From Cephalopachus bancanus (lineage: Eukaryota > Chordata > Mammalia > Primates > Tarsiidae), in contig JAPVLO010000097.1 in the NCBI GenBank assembly GCA_027257055.1, positions 2,480,001 through 2,544,000 of the forward strand: 64,000 bases of DNA, read 5' to 3'. The position numbers and the translations under genes were made by a program. Positions 32,690 to 46,145 of this stretch are shown piece by piece. The notes below the pieces were generated by a model, which was given only the letters and a program-made list of their open reading frames with translations, searched no databases and was not told the origin of the DNA. How positions within the stretch are numbered: the stretch's first letter is position 1; each line of letters starts with the position of its first letter.

Positions 32690-35600
32690 AAGTGGAGAAA
32701 ACAACATATAAAGAAAACATCATACTCACAAGATTGAGAGTTAAGTCTGATGATACTTCCTTTCATAGCTATACTTTATCCTATTCCCCACACTCACTGA
32801 CATCCTTGTTTTCCACAAGCCACACTAACATCATTTTAACACATGTTTTTATTAAAATGTTGTGAGTTCTGTTATCAAGTAACTTGTTATGAATTAATTC
32901 CCTGATGATACAGATCACTTGTGGTAATAATATTGTTATATTTGTGATGCACTTCAGGCATTTCACATAGATGATGGGATTGCAGATATTAATATTTATT
33001 TAAGTTACTCCTTGGCACAGTGTCTTGATCAGATATACCCAGTTCAGGCGTGCTCATCTATTAATGAATCAATCACAAGGGTCACACTTAGGGAGATGAC
33101 TACAAGAACTCTGGATCTATGTACTATATAACCTTCCTAAAATCCAAATGAAAATAAAAACAAATTTCAAAACACATATGGATTTAATATTTGGGATAAA
33201 GAAATATAGACTTATATTTAAATATGGAGTGTATTTTCCAAGTTCTTATAACCCCTTGAGCTAGTTTAAAAAAAGGAATATTTATCAAAACTTACCTCTA
33301 TCCATATGCTGGGATTTCACTTCCTGGTCCTTTTCATGCAAGTGGGTATACTGAGGAGTTCTTTCTAAGGAGTTGTGAGTAATGATGCATTCTTATGGGC
33401 CTGCCATTTCTTCACTTGGGGCACAAACACCAACAATATATGGGGTGATGGCTGTCCCTTCAACGTGTATACCTGAGCAAAGATTATGAAACGAGTTGAC
33501 ACCTAAGGTCAGTATTAAGTAACTGAATCTTCCATTTGATGGTGAAATTTTGTGTGTGCTGTATAATGTGATGACTAATCATCAGGCTTCAAATCGTACC
33601 ATGTTTTTTCATAGTTTGAAGAGATCAGAGTTTTCGTCTCCAGATGACTACCCACAACACAGATGTACATATTAGTGTACATCTGTATAATGCTTTAAAA
33701 TCACTTCTGTAAACATTCAGTCAAAATCCCTATTTGTGTTTTGAAAAAGCTTCATCTCTGATTGATGTGTATAACTGATTTTTGTTTGTGTATTTAACAT
33801 TTCAGAAGCTATTCATCTATGAAAGTAACATTCAATGAAAAGATCAGGCCTGAGTTTCATGTAGCAAGGGAGAAAATAAACCCAGCTGTGAGAAATTTCT
33901 ACAAGGCCAAATAAACCAAATAACATGCATCTTCCATTTGGGTCTTAGTCGGGCAGTTTTTTAAACCATCTTCTGGATGGAAAAAAGAGAAGGAAGTTCA
34001 TATTATTGTTCAGTTGTTATGTTCTTAAATACTATTTGTAATAATATTGTAAAGAGTTCTTGTTTGAAGTGATGTGATGAATTATTAAATATAAGGGAAA
34101 TAGAATGAATTATATTAAATTTACAGTAAGAATAAGTCTAGTGGCTCTTCAGATACAGTTCAAAAATAACTCAAAAATTGGGATGAACAAAAGAAATCTT
34201 ATCATTGTTTTTTACTAGTTACTTGTTAAAATATGCAAAAGTTTATATTTACTCATTTTTTAAACATTATAAATATTTTTTCCTATACTTTATGACCTGT
34301 GAACTTGAACCATCATGCTATGACCTTTATAGCAATCTGTGATTTGATTTTCTTGCCTAACCAACTCTCCCAGTTTCCTGTTTACTATCCCAGGAAGTTA
34401 TGAAAGAAACAGAAAAACAGTCAAAATGGAGAATATTTAAAAAGATCAATATAGTAAAATTTGCTTTACAACTTTTCCAGGAAAAGAAGGAATATTTACA
34501 TTTTGATATGTACTTCAGATGAAAAAGTGATAAAAGAAATAAAACTGGGCAAGATTGTATTTTGCTTATGATAACAAATACAGCAGGAAGAGAGACCCAA
34601 AAAGGTATTAAAATTAGTAGTAACCCCTGTGTCTATTATCTTGGATGTTCAAAAAACAGTAGCCTTGTCATGTCAAAAGTTGCTTTGAAAATTGAGAGAA
34701 GAAAAAGATAAAACAACTGTCTTAATTTCATGATCTTCTAACTGACAATGCATGAAATAATGTTTCTAAGGTTTACTGCAGTTAAAATTAGCTTTCTTTT
34801 ACAATTCAATAGAAAAAATGAATACATAAGATAGAGCTGGACAGGCTAATGCATATATTTTATAATGGAAATCATTATATAATTAATATATTTATAACTA
34901 GCCAAGGCTTTATGACAGAGATCTACATTTTATATTTTTGCTTGTTAATTGAAAGTAATATGATTGCGTTATGAACGTTTTTGAAAACGTATTTAATTTG
35001 CATAAGTATATTTTATTTTCTTTCAAAGCATGGAACTTTGCCATAGCCTATCACAGTCACATTTTATGGAGGTAGGATATTCATTCTGTTACTCAATACA
35101 TTTTTTTTAGTATTTAGTACAATATGTTCACATCACTCTTGGACTCTTTTGCAAAGAAATTGTAGCAACCAAGATGATTTGGATCTTAATAAGAAATAAG
35201 ACAGTCAAAGGAGTTAGATGCATAATTGATAAAAAGTATCACACACAAAAAAGAGGCAAAGAAAACATCTCATCAGGATATCTGTGTTTGTTTTTAAAGT
35301 CTATAAATTTCTAGGTAGTTCTTAAAGAAGAAGAAACATTAACAAAGTTACAATTAAAAATGTAGGAATTGTCATATGAATAGAAATAAGAATATACTGT
35401 AAGAATTACAACTATTGGATATTGGCTACAAAAAATAGGTTGGGCTTGAACAGATTGCTTTCAATATCAATCTCTAATTTATATGTAAATGAGCAGTTAT
35501 TGTTAAAAAGGGATTTCCTTGAGAGAACATTATTAGAAAGAAAGTCAGATAGTTCATTGCCTGAAATACTGGGGTAATATTAAATGCAGGTCATACTTTT

Positions 35601-37479
35601 GTGGTTCATACCAAATGGGTAAAATTAAATGCAGGCAACAATATTTCTACTATGGAAACAAAACTGGAGACAATCAAACTGTATTTGGAATGCTGCCACA
35701 CAAATAGACAATTTTTAGAAAATGATATATTCATTTTTACAAAATCTTTATGAAAGCAATTGTCTTTATTAAACAGAAGGCTACCCCATAGGGGGCAAAG
35801 ATGGAGATAAATAGATCATGCAACAAAGCCAAAATTACTGTGGGCATAACATCTTCATTGTATGTATAAAATAGAAAAGGTAATTGAATACTCATGTATG
35901 ATAATAGTAGTTTTAAAACTAAGGAAAAATTCTTGAATGTGCAGGAATTGCTCAGATTATAAAAAGTATTAGAGACATAATAACAGATAAAAAGTAGTAT
36001 ATCTGGAACTGACCAATATTTGTTGAAAGATTAATATTCCAATAAAGAAAAGAGATAACTGGGGGGAAAGATCAGAAAAAGAAAAGCATTTTAAACACAA
36101 GGAAAGCACATAGCCATTAAACAAAACAACAGAAAGACACAGACAAAAGCAAATCTAGCATTACAGAATGCATTGAATAGCCAAACAAATTAATTAAAGA
36201 GATCATCATGTAAAATATTTTGAAAGTGTTAAAGCAAGGAGAAAAGAGAAAACACACAATAACAAAATCAGATAGCTCTTAGCTGAGAATTTTTGAAAAG
36301 TACATATCCAAAATGCAATTTCTGATGAATTTGTTTCTAATTTATACGAGCATTAAAGTTGTCAGTAAATACATAATTCACACATTTATTGTTTGCTAAA
36401 TGAGCTAATTTCTCCAAATTATCAATAAACTATTTACATATAGACCTCACTTTAGAAAAAAGTTGGTAATTTAAAAAAGCTATTGCAGAAATAAAACAAC
36501 TATAAATGTTAGTTGCAATGATATCTTTGCATGGGGAACTCAATATCACAGTACAGCATTTTTATGACAAGGATTAAGTTTTACCTTTTTAATCCTAAAT
36601 TTTTAATTGACTATTCCTAAAAATTATGTTTTAGATGTTAACAATATATACCTAAGTGATATGCAATGAAAAAAATTATGTCTTATATTTATTCCACAAT
36701 AAAATTTTGTATTTCACATTTATTTTACAAAGACAATAAATAAATAGATTTCAAAGGTATTAGAGAAAACCTCACCAAATAAATGGAGACATGTTCCATG
36801 TTCATAGAAAGGAAAACTTAATATTATAAACGCTAAAAGCATTTTCACATTGATAGTTTTAAAGCAATTTTAAGGTGTATAAATGTTTAAACAGTCAAGA
36901 GTAGAAATACGTCATCCGAAGAAGAACAATAAAGAGTAGATTATTAGCTACACAGTATTAGGGTCCATAATAATTCATACTTTATTTCTCTAAAATATGG
37001 TAGATGAAATTATCAGTGAAATAGAATAGTGAACCCAGAGACAGATACTGTATGGTAGAAAAACGATTACATTGTAGAACTTGCAAGCCAGATCAGAGAC
37101 AAAACAGTTTTACAATAAATGGAGGTAAAATATAATTCTTCACATAAAAATACAAAATAAAATACATACCTTACCTCGCCTTATATATACATACTGACAC
37201 ACCCCACACAGATTAGGGAGTTAAATAGTCATAATTAAACCTCATTTAAAGAATATTGATAAATGTACTTTTGAAAGCATAAATCAGTTTTCTAAACAAC
37301 ATAGAAATACTCTTTACTCTAAAAATTGGTGTCTGTTTAAATATAAAATAATCCAAGATATTTAAGTAAGATCAAAAAATTGACTGTGAAGAGAAAAACA
37401 TTATAACTGAAGTTAAAAATTCAGTCAATAAATTTTATAATAAAACAACTGAAAATAAAATAATCTGGAAGACAAGTTA
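32690..37479. other. Long anonymous AT-rich stretch
   Basis: No gene, RNA gene or confident repeat seen. From about 35700 the plus strand becomes A-rich, with a look like decayed L1 ORF1/ORF2 sequence, and may belong to the L1 fragment that becomes recognisable at 37480. Confidence 0.45.
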
Positions 37480-37880
37480 GATAAAATATCTGACATATAT
37501 GAAGAGAGGGAAAGAGTGTGAATGAAACAGATGTAACGTTTAAAGAGAAATTGGCTGAAATTCAAGAAACATGGGAACCCAAAGAATATTGAATGCAAAG
37601 TATTCTTAGACCTATCATAGGAAACTTCTTGAAACCAAAATCAGAAAAAATTTAAAGAACAAGATTATTACTTGTAATGGACCTAAAGATAGAATGATAA
37701 CAAGCTTACATGGGAAAAAGAAAAAGAAGCCAAAAGACAATGAAATGGTATTTTGAAGTATTCAAAACAAATAATTGCCAACTATGAATTCTGTCACTGT
37801 CACAAATATATTTCATTTTCAGGGGAAAAAAAGAAGATAAATATTGACCACATATATCAGCAATCCAATAAGAGCAACAA
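37480..37880 (+). mobile_element. Old L1 ORF1 (C-terminal part), sense
   Basis: The order of landmarks matches the end of ORF1 in old L1/HAL1 elements: GCTGAAATTCAAGAAACATG, ACCTATCATAGGAAACTTC, TGAAACCAAAATCAGAAAAA, then ATTGCCAACTATGAATTCTG and TTTCATTTTCAGGGG. No open frame survives. Confidence 0.55.
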
Positions 37881-38083
37881 CAGTGACAATAATATTATTT
37901 AGTGAGATTTAGAAATATAAAGAATCAATATACATAGCAAAAATCGTAATTAATACAGGAAGGAGATAAATGGAGTTCAAATGATTTATGGTCTTTTTAT
38001 TTTCTGGAAAGACCTAAGTGCTCTTATTTCAATTTGACTTTGATACACTGAATCATTTTTAATCTCAAATTGTTGATTAAATA

Positions 38084-38410
38084 TAGTTATTCGTCACATA
38101 TGATGAGAGTATGTACTGAGAAGTGCATCATTAGGCAATTTTATCACAATGGGAACATCACAGTATACTTTTTCAAACCTAGATGGTACTGCCTACTATA
38201 CCCCCAGGCTCTATGGTATAACCTATTGCACCTAGGCTACAAACCTGTGTAGCATGTTACTGTATTGAATATTGTAGGCAATTTTAACATAATGATAAGT
38301 ATTTGCATAGCTAAACATAGAAAAGGCACAGTAAAAATACAGTATCTTAGGGACTACCATTGAATACATTGGTTAGTCATTGACTGAAATGTGCTGATAT
38401 GCCACTACTG
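38084..38410 (+). mobile_element. MER2-type non-autonomous DNA transposon (Tigger/TcMar group)
   Basis: The body matches MER2 as I recall it: GTACTGAGAAGTGCATCATT, CCTAGATGGTACTGCCTACT, CACCTAGGCTACAAACCTG, GCATGTTACTGTATTGAATA, TAGGCAATTTTAACATAATG and the ending ACTGAAATGTGCTG...CTACTG. Length about 327 bp against roughly 345 bp for the family. A TA lies on each side (...ATATA before, TAATAAG after), consistent with the TA target of Tc1/mariner-like elements. No transposase, so it depended on enzyme made elsewhere. Confidence 0.85.
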
Positions 38411-38412
38411 TA

Positions 38413-38930
38413 ATAAGTAATTTTCTGTGTAACAAATGATCCCGAAAGTTAAAACAACAAACATCTATTATCTCACACAATTACTGAGAGTACAAAATCC
38501 TGAAGTCCATCTGGGTGGTTCTGGATCTGAGTCTCTCATGAGGCTATACAGTTTGAGTGGTGGCTGGGCTGCACTATCTGAAAACATAATCGGGGCTGGA
38601 GTTTCAGTTTCCAGGATGCCTCATGCTTATGACTGTGGCTGCAGGCTACAGGACATGCCATAGGGTTGGTTGGGTATCCTCGAGACATAAAAGCTACTTA
38701 CCCCAGAGAAATAAATTCAATAGAAAGGATAAAGAGAAAGTAATATTCCTTTTATATCTGAATCTCAGACATCATCCCATCACTTCTATTATATTTTATT
38801 GATTAGAAGTGAGTCACTCAGGACCACCCACATTTAAAGGAAAAGGAATTGAATCCCACCTTTTTAAGGGGAAAATGTCAAATAATATATGGACATATTT
38901 TAAACCACCACACCATCTTGATAGAAAGTT
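38413..38930 (+). repeat. Ancient interspersed repeat, unnamed
   Basis: AACAAATGATCCCGAAAGTT, AAAACAACAAACATCTATTA, GTGGTGGCTGGGCTGCACTA, then CATTTAAAGG...ATTGAATCCCACC follow the order of a widespread old mammalian repeat. A second, interrupted copy appears at 60885-61020 and 61640-61870. The minor open frame at 38436-38663 is incidental. Confidence 0.55.
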
Positions 38931-40732
38931 CAAATAAGGAAGTCATCTACAGACACAGTTAAAGCTTTTAAGGTCAAGAATGTCTTTCAGCAAGGAATGA
39001 TGTGCTCTGAATGAATTACTGAGATAGGTCAAAACTTAAAATAATAAGGTCAAAACACAAATAGTTTGCTACAATCCAGTGTGAATTCCCCATTTCCTGA
39101 ACGACAGACACAGCTCCTTTTAAGATTAACAAAAATCATATCACTTGCCACCACAGAATAGAGTTTCTAGACTGTTTACCTAGGACTGATTAGATTTATT
39201 AAGATTAAAATATCCTCTATGTAAAATTATGTTCGCACCCTTTCTAAGTTTCCTGCTAGCTAACTACCTACTCTGTTTATTTTTAAACAACCCTTAAAAT
39301 TATAATTTGTATAGTTGCATGATATTTTTATAGCAAATATGATAATTATAATTACAATAACGTTCTTGGTTTATACTTTGTGCTAATTTTTTCATAAATG
39401 CTTTATATTGAGCTAAGGAAAAATGAAGTTATTTTAATTAGGATTATATTTTAATAACTTGAGCTAACGGATTTTCTATATTTTGTGCACATAATAGAAC
39501 TGATTTACGAGTAAGGATAAAAGGGTGTTCATCTCTTATTCCCCAAATAGCCCTGTTCTAAGAAAATGTCAATTGGAATTGATTGGTTAGCTAGTACAGC
39601 ACACTACAAGATATAATTCAGGGAATAATACTCTCAACCTAAAGTTTTGTAAAGGTAACATTTTGCTAATTTCAGATACATTTCCTCAAGGTTAAATGAA
39701 TAGTTTTTTTTTAGTTCTGACAAATATTTTAATTATAGTCTGGTAGTTAAAATGACAACTTATGCTTTTTTGATTTAGCTACTAACAACCATTTTGTCTG
39801 AAGTCATTTTCATGAACAAGCTTTATTTACTGGTTGATGTTCATTGTGAGGTACAAAAGATAAAATATTGTTAAAGTGTATAAGGTAAACTTGTCATCAG
39901 AAATTGTACTCAGTTATTTCTGCCACATTGCTAATCTTCATGGAAACAAATAAACTCTAATTTTCAACATAAAACAAAATATCTTTTATTTTAGATGATG
40001 TATATTAATCTGATTTCCATGCATGTTAACTTTATTTTTTTGTCAGTGTCAATGTGGTTTAAAATATTTGTGCTCATATGAAAAATTTTATAATTAAGCA
40101 AAAATAATAAACAGGTTGACTGCTCCTACAGTGCTTTCAATTTTAGTAAAATAATGTTCAATTTAAGTTCCATGGAATCAAACAAGAGTCTAGTTGCATA
40201 TTCGTCATCACGATCACAATCAATAGTTTTTGCCTCTCAGGAGTGAATAACGATGAAGATATCTATTTTTATGCCATCATGTTCTTAATTTAACAAAATA
40301 CTCATTAAATGAATTTTATTTGTTTACTATGTTACTGATAGAGAATTTGTACTCCATATTTGGGTTGAATTTTTTAATTGCTATGAAATTGGATAGTCAG
40401 TTATTTTTGTTGATTATGCAATGTTCTTTCACCCAGTTTTGGCTTACCTAAAATTGTATTGGTATCTGAACATTTAGATGGCTAATTTATTTTAATTTAG
40501 TTCACTATCAAAACAAAGGAAATATATATCCTTTAAATTTAAATTAAAATATTGCAAGAACACCAACTCTGATATTCTCTCAATGCTGCAGAGGTTATTA
40601 TAACTATTTTACTGGGTTTAACTGGGTCAAATGAAAATTAATGGAAAAGCCTGAAAACTTCTTTCCTAGCCCATGTGAATATCTTTTATTATCTTAATGA
40701 TAAAGATATTTTCTTCTTTTTTAAAAAAATCG
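38931..40732. other. Anonymous AT-rich DNA
   Basis: Nothing recognised. Confidence 0.5.
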
Positions 40733-41432
40733 CAGATACCACCTAACTCCAGTAAGAATGGCCATTTAATAAAACATAAACAACAGATGATGGCAAGGAT
40801 GCGGAGAAAAGAGAATGCTTCTGTACTGTTATTGGGAATGCAAACTAGTTCAAACTGTATGGAAAACAGTGTGGTGATTCCTAAAAGAACTAGAAATTGA
40901 CCTTCCATTGGATCCAGCAATCCTCCTTCTGGGAATAAACCCAGAGGAACTTAAATCACTCTACAAAAAAGATACCTTCACACACATGTTTATTGGTACT
41001 ATTTACCATACCAAAGACATGGAACCAACTGTACTGCCCATCAAAACTGATCTGTATAAAAAATTATGGTACATACACACATTGGAATATTATGCAGCCA
41101 TAAAAAAGAACAAAATTATGAACCTCGCAACAACTTGGATGGATTTAGAGTCTATAATACTCAGTGATTTATCACAGAAACAAAGAACTGATTACCATAT
41201 ATTCTTACTTATAAGCAGATCGTGAACATTTGCCATAATACTATAAGAAAGGGACTGGCAGTAGCCGGAAACTGCCAGAGGTAGTATTGGGGTGGGAGGG
41301 GAGGCACATAACATTAATGAGAGTACCTGATCTCAAATCAGGCAAAATGGGGAACAAAGGTAGGCCCAAACTTTACCTGTATGATGCATCCTTGATCCTG
41401 AATTGTACACCAAATCTTTAACATAAAATAAA
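40733..41432 (+). mobile_element. 5'-truncated L1: ORF2 C-terminus and 3' UTR
   Basis: A relatively well-preserved L1 3' end. ORF2 codons are readable from about 40740 (NGHLIKHKQQMM) through GLMQTSSN-like residues, then in a second frame from 40908 (DPAILLLGINPEE, LEYYAAIKKNKI, TWMDLESIILSDLSQKQ), ending at about 41225. The frame change near 40900 marks an indel. The 3' UTR follows, with a GGGGTGGGAGGGG G-rich tract at 41290, and ends near 41432. Possible target duplication of TTTTTTAAAAA type at 40719-40733 and 41433-41446. Same family as the RT-less L1 at 52865 (shared AGAGTCTATAATACTCAGTG). Confidence 0.85.
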
Positions 41433-41446
41433 TTTTTTTAAAAATC

Positions 41447-43160
41447 ACTTTTTAAATTTAAATTAGTAAACTACCTGGTACATCTATATTATTAAAAATT
41501 GATCAACATATTAGAAAGTGACAGCACACATCTTTCAAATCTACATAATTCATATTAATATTAATAGGTGATATTCATGGGTAGCATGGTGCTGTTGTTC
41601 TGCAATGGAAAATGAGCGTTTATTGAGCAAGACAGTAAATAAGCACATGGTGAGCCTACACCATTTAAGAGCAGCCTGTCTCTCTTTACATTGGTGTGCT
41701 TCAGAAAACAGAATTAACCTCAGAAACTTTGACCTTCTGTGCTGAGGGCTCACAGTTGGTCCAAAGGCTTTTTACTTCATTATTTTCTAAAGGAACCATT
41801 GTTTAGCTCCATTCTCAACTATCCCAGCCTCTCTCTGTGTTATACTTTTGTGTTTAGTCTTTAGAGTCTAAAAGTAATGAGAGTTTTAGGCCATTTGTTA
41901 CAACCAATCAAGTAAAGTAAATTGCAAAATTGCCAATGAGTCTTCCAACTTCTCCAAGTTTAAATTTTTTCAAATTTTGTATTAAAATTTAGATAATTCT
42001 ATTTATTTAGTTGAAAGGCTGATAGTGGTATTTGAAAGCATCTTGCTCAACTTGTCGTGGCATCTATGTGAATCTTTTCAGACTAGCTAAAATTGTTTCT
42101 TTTTTTTAAAAGATTCACGGAATTGATGGGCAATATTTTCCTTTGTATGAACACATTTTTCTTAGTATTTATGATCTTTATTAATACAATTCATTTCTAT
42201 TTTGAAAGTCACAATTTAGACTACATGAAGCTTGAAAACTAGAATTCATCAAGCCAAGAGGGAACACAAATGTTCAAAAAAGACACAAAGGGAAGTCAGG
42301 CATAAAATTTAAAATCAGAATAGCTACTCTGGAGTCATACAGCTATAAATTATGACACAATTTTAAAAATTCTCTTTTTATTAAAATATTGTTTGTTATA
42401 TAGTAAACAAGAGCAGAAACATCATTTGCTTAAGTTCATTATTCACCATTAAAATGTCTATATGTGATGCTGAAATGAAATGTTTTTGTTATCCATAACA
42501 TTTAGTCTTATTAGAGGAAATAACTTATGTTGCATTTAACAGTCCCACATCTAACCCCCGATTTCAACAAAAGTAAACAGAATGCAATGTTTAGCTCCCT
42601 CAAGGAAGTTGACTCTGCTCTTCCCTATGTTCCATGCCTTGGGCATATACTCAGTGGACCACACTGCTGTTTTTATTGTTATTTTCTTGTTTTGTTTTTC
42701 TGTAAAGCCAATGATTTTGTTGCTATTGTATTGGTTTTTTGTTTGTTTAATTTTAACTGGTATTTTTAGTTCCAGTCTTTTGTTTCTCATGCTTTATTGA
42801 TGACAGTAATATATATATTTATAGTTTTTGATGAGTTACTTTTTAAACTGATTCAACTTCCCCATAGAACTGAAAGCTATGTTTTTTTTTGTTTTGTTTT
42901 GTTTTTTAATAAACACAGAAATTGATCCTCTCAATCTTAAAGCTTGAAATTTACATTTGTTTTATCTGAGTTTGTTTCTCAGGAAACTGATCATCAGTTC
43001 TTCCAGATGGCATTAAGGAAGTGAAACTTACTAGAATATTGCATCTGGATGAGACACTGCAGACTTCATGTATCACAATTGCCTAACCAACAAACTGTTA
43101 ACTGTTGACAAACTCCTCTTCCTAATTCCTGTTTTCCTCCATGTACTTACATTTACATTC

Positions 43161-43203
<43 letters not shown>

Positions 43204-44370
43204 CATATATATATATATGACTCCAATTTTAGTCAGTTGAGAGAAACATACTTGAGGTTTGGTTCCCATTTTTCTGACTAATATCAGAATAAAAAGCCTT
43301 TTTCCCTGGCAATAATCATTTTCTTGATGACTGACTTTCTGTGCCATGTGCAATGGGACCTGGCATTTCAAAAACATTTTTAGTATTTGAACCTCACTTT
43401 GCTATTGGGTTAGATGAAGATTTTTCCTATATCTATTTCTATCTCTTTCTCTCTCTTCTTCCTTCTGCTCCAACTCTCCTGTGTTGTCATGATAGGCAGA
43501 TATAAAAGGGATTTTCATTATTTGTAAAATGAATGATTATGAGAAATGAAGATTTCATAGTTGTGTCATGATTTATTATTGATTAATCTATTTTCTATGC
43601 AAAGTACATTTGAAGATAAAATATCTGGGATAATATTAACTGGTTTGCTTTACATGGAAGATGAAATGAGATTTTCTTTGAGAAAGGAAGAATATTCTTT
43701 TATGTTAGGGTTATTTCATTCTATCATTTTGGGATTTTGACTTTTCCGAAAATTTTTTAAATGCATGTTAATTTCTGAAGCCATCAAATATCATCTCTAT
43801 TTTCTGGATACCTCACATTCTTAATGTTCACCTGTTGCTTAATCTACATTTTGTTTCATTTTTAGGTACTTAAGCTTCAGTTGGGCCCCTAGTTTATTTA
43901 CTACCTAAGTTCAGAATGTGTTAAGAAAAAAAAAACTATGACCATTTGTCTTTAAGGGACAAATACTGTTTTGCTTGGCATATTCATTTATAGAAACATA
44001 CAAATTGAAAATTTAAAAGCAGAGGTATTTCTATATTTTGTACGTCTAACTTTCCCCAAAGACCCACCCACACAAGTGCACAAAAACAGTATATTAGTAT
44101 TCATGAGAATTCAACTCTGTAGTTTTGCTAGATAGAGTGGCTCAATTTAACCTTGTAATAAGAATGTTTCTACTTATATATCTGTGAATAATGTAACTGT
44201 CTTAGGTAAATATTAATCCCTTTGCATTATTTTTCATTTTCCTACAGTTTTTCCATGTCTTGTTTGTCAAATTAAAGTCTTCAATTTATTCTTTATTGAA
44301 TACTGACTAAATCAATACATTCTTTAAAAATCAATTCAACAAACTTCTCTTAAACAACCAATACCTTAGT
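41447..44370. other. Anonymous AT-rich DNA
   Basis: No gene recognised. Contains the CT/AT microsatellite at 43159-43219 and short T-rich tracts (GTTTT units near 42885). Opposing open frames at 42527-42800 have no motif. Confidence 0.5.
43159..43219. repeat. (CT)n plus (AT)n microsatellite
   Basis: About 42 bases of CT with one TTT interruption, then CCATATATATATATATG. It explains the ERERER-type minus-strand translation. Confidence 0.95.
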
Positions 44371-45016
44371 TGCAGGAGTCCCTAGCCCCAAGGCCACAAT
44401 CCATGGCCTATTAGGAACTCAGACGCACAGCAGGAGGTGAGTGGTGGGTGAGCAAGGGAAACTTCCATGTGTATTTACAACCACTCTGCATTGCTTGCAT
44501 TACCACTTGCGCTCCATCTTCTGCCAGATCAGCAAGCAGCATTAGATTCTCACAGAAGCATGAACTCCATCATGAATCACACACCCAAGTAATCTAGGTT
44601 GCATGCTCCTTATGAGAAATGCCTGATGATCTGAGGTGGAGCTGAGGTAGTCATGCCAGTGCTGGAGAGGGGTTACAAATAAGATGGACATTAGCAGTGA
44701 GACTTGACCTCACAGAGACCATAATAAATCAGTTGTTTGTAGACGTATCAAAACCCTATTAGTGAGCGGCAAATGAGTTGATATACTTTAATTGTACAAC
44801 TGCATCTGGTTGTAGGCTTTAAGTCAGAATTCAACACTTATTTTAGTCTGTGCATGACCTGCCCATTATTTTATGTACCACTTATTTTTTGTGCATAATT
44901 ACTTCATTACATATTATAATATAATAATAATAGAAATAAACGGCACAATAAATGTTATATGTTTGAATTGCTTTCCACTTCACTGGTTCCTGATGACAAA
45001 AAGGTTGGGGACCATA
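44371..45016 (+). mobile_element. hAT-type (Charlie-like) DNA transposon, non-autonomous
   Basis: Inverted-terminal features of a common mammalian hAT element are visible: CAGGAGTCCCTAGCCCC at the left, AAAAAGGTTGGGGACCATA at the right. Internal landmarks include ATTAGGAACTCAGACGCACA, GCAGGAGGTGAGTGGTGGG, AGCATTAGATTCTCACAGAA and AATGCCTGATGATCTGAGG. An imperfect 8-bp target duplication (ACCTTAGT at 44363-44370, ATCTTAGT at 45017-45024) has the size expected for hAT. No transposase. The right half is AT-rich and may contain other sequence. Confidence 0.8.
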
Positions 45017-45024
45017 ATCTTAGT

Positions 45025-45580
45025 GTGCATTTTATTCTGATAAATTGTCCTATGTGATTTTTAGTTTTTTTAAAAACATACATCTATTGGAGGAAATATT
45101 CTTAGATAAACCAATGGAAATATATGCTAAATTTTCTGTGAATTCTTATATGATTCTTCCGGGCATGTGTCCTCGAATGCTTAATAATATTTGTTTCTAT
45201 AATCTCTATATTCAAGCATAAGTTGACTTTTTCTTTCTCAACCAACTTTTCTCCAGTATCTCTAGTGTCTGTTTTAATCTCTCAAATGCCTATTGTCATT
45301 ATTTGGTTCAAATGTTACCTCTGGGTTTTTCTGATTGCTGATTTAATTTTATTTTTATGAGATATATACAGAACAAGGATTAAATATGTTTATTTTGATA
45401 TTTTCCTTCATATACCCAAGTACATTTCTCAAACTAATATTTTTAAGTGTTTTTTGCTTTAGATATTGCCAACTGTTAAAATACGAAGATTCCATTAGAA
45501 CTTATATACCTTCATCTACTTTGTCTTCCTTTATTTCCCCAATATTGCCATTTCTGGCTTTTATTTAAATACATATTAAA
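45025..45580. other. Anonymous AT-rich DNA
   Basis: Nothing recognised. Confidence 0.5.
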
Positions 45581-46145
45581 TACTGTGGAAGGCAGAAATT
45601 TAAGTAGGCCCCCATGTTGTTTGGCCCCTGGTGCTACACCTATATAATTTACTTCCCCTGTAGTGTAGGTGAGAACTGTGACTTATCTAGCTAAAGTAGT
45701 AAAGGAAGGATGATTAACTCTCACTCCCTTGATTCGATTATTTTATATAAAACTGGAGCAGACTGGAGAGAGAAACTCTCCTGCTGGTCTTGAAGTGGCC
45801 AATGGTCTTGGTAGGAAAATGCTTGTGTACAGGACCACATGGTAGGAAACTATATGAGCAGCCTATAGAAGATGACAACAGTCATTAATAAACCAAGGCT
45901 CTCAGCCATACAGTCACAAAAACCTGGGTCCTGCCAACAATCATAAATCTGAAAAAAGATCCCCAGTTCCAGAAAGACAGCCTAGAAAATACATTGTTTG
46001 CCACCTTGCTAAACCCTGAGCAGAGAACACAGCTATACCTTGCCTGAAATTCTGATCTATTAAACCATGAGAAAAATTTGTATACATTAAAGCTGGTAAA
46101 TTTGGTGATAATTTGTTGTGCATAGATAGAAAATTAATGCAGTTA
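45581..46145 (+). mobile_element. Probable old LTR remnant
   Basis: GGCCCCTGGTGCTACACCTA, GTAGGTGAGAACTGTGACTT, CCACATGGTAGGAAACTATA, CTGCCAACAATCATAAATCT and an ending GGTGATAATTTGTTGTGCAT...GATAGAAAATTAATGCAG follow the order of a dispersed mammalian LTR-like repeat ending GGTAATTTGTTACACAGC. Family uncertain (MaLR/ERVL group most likely). Confidence 0.5.
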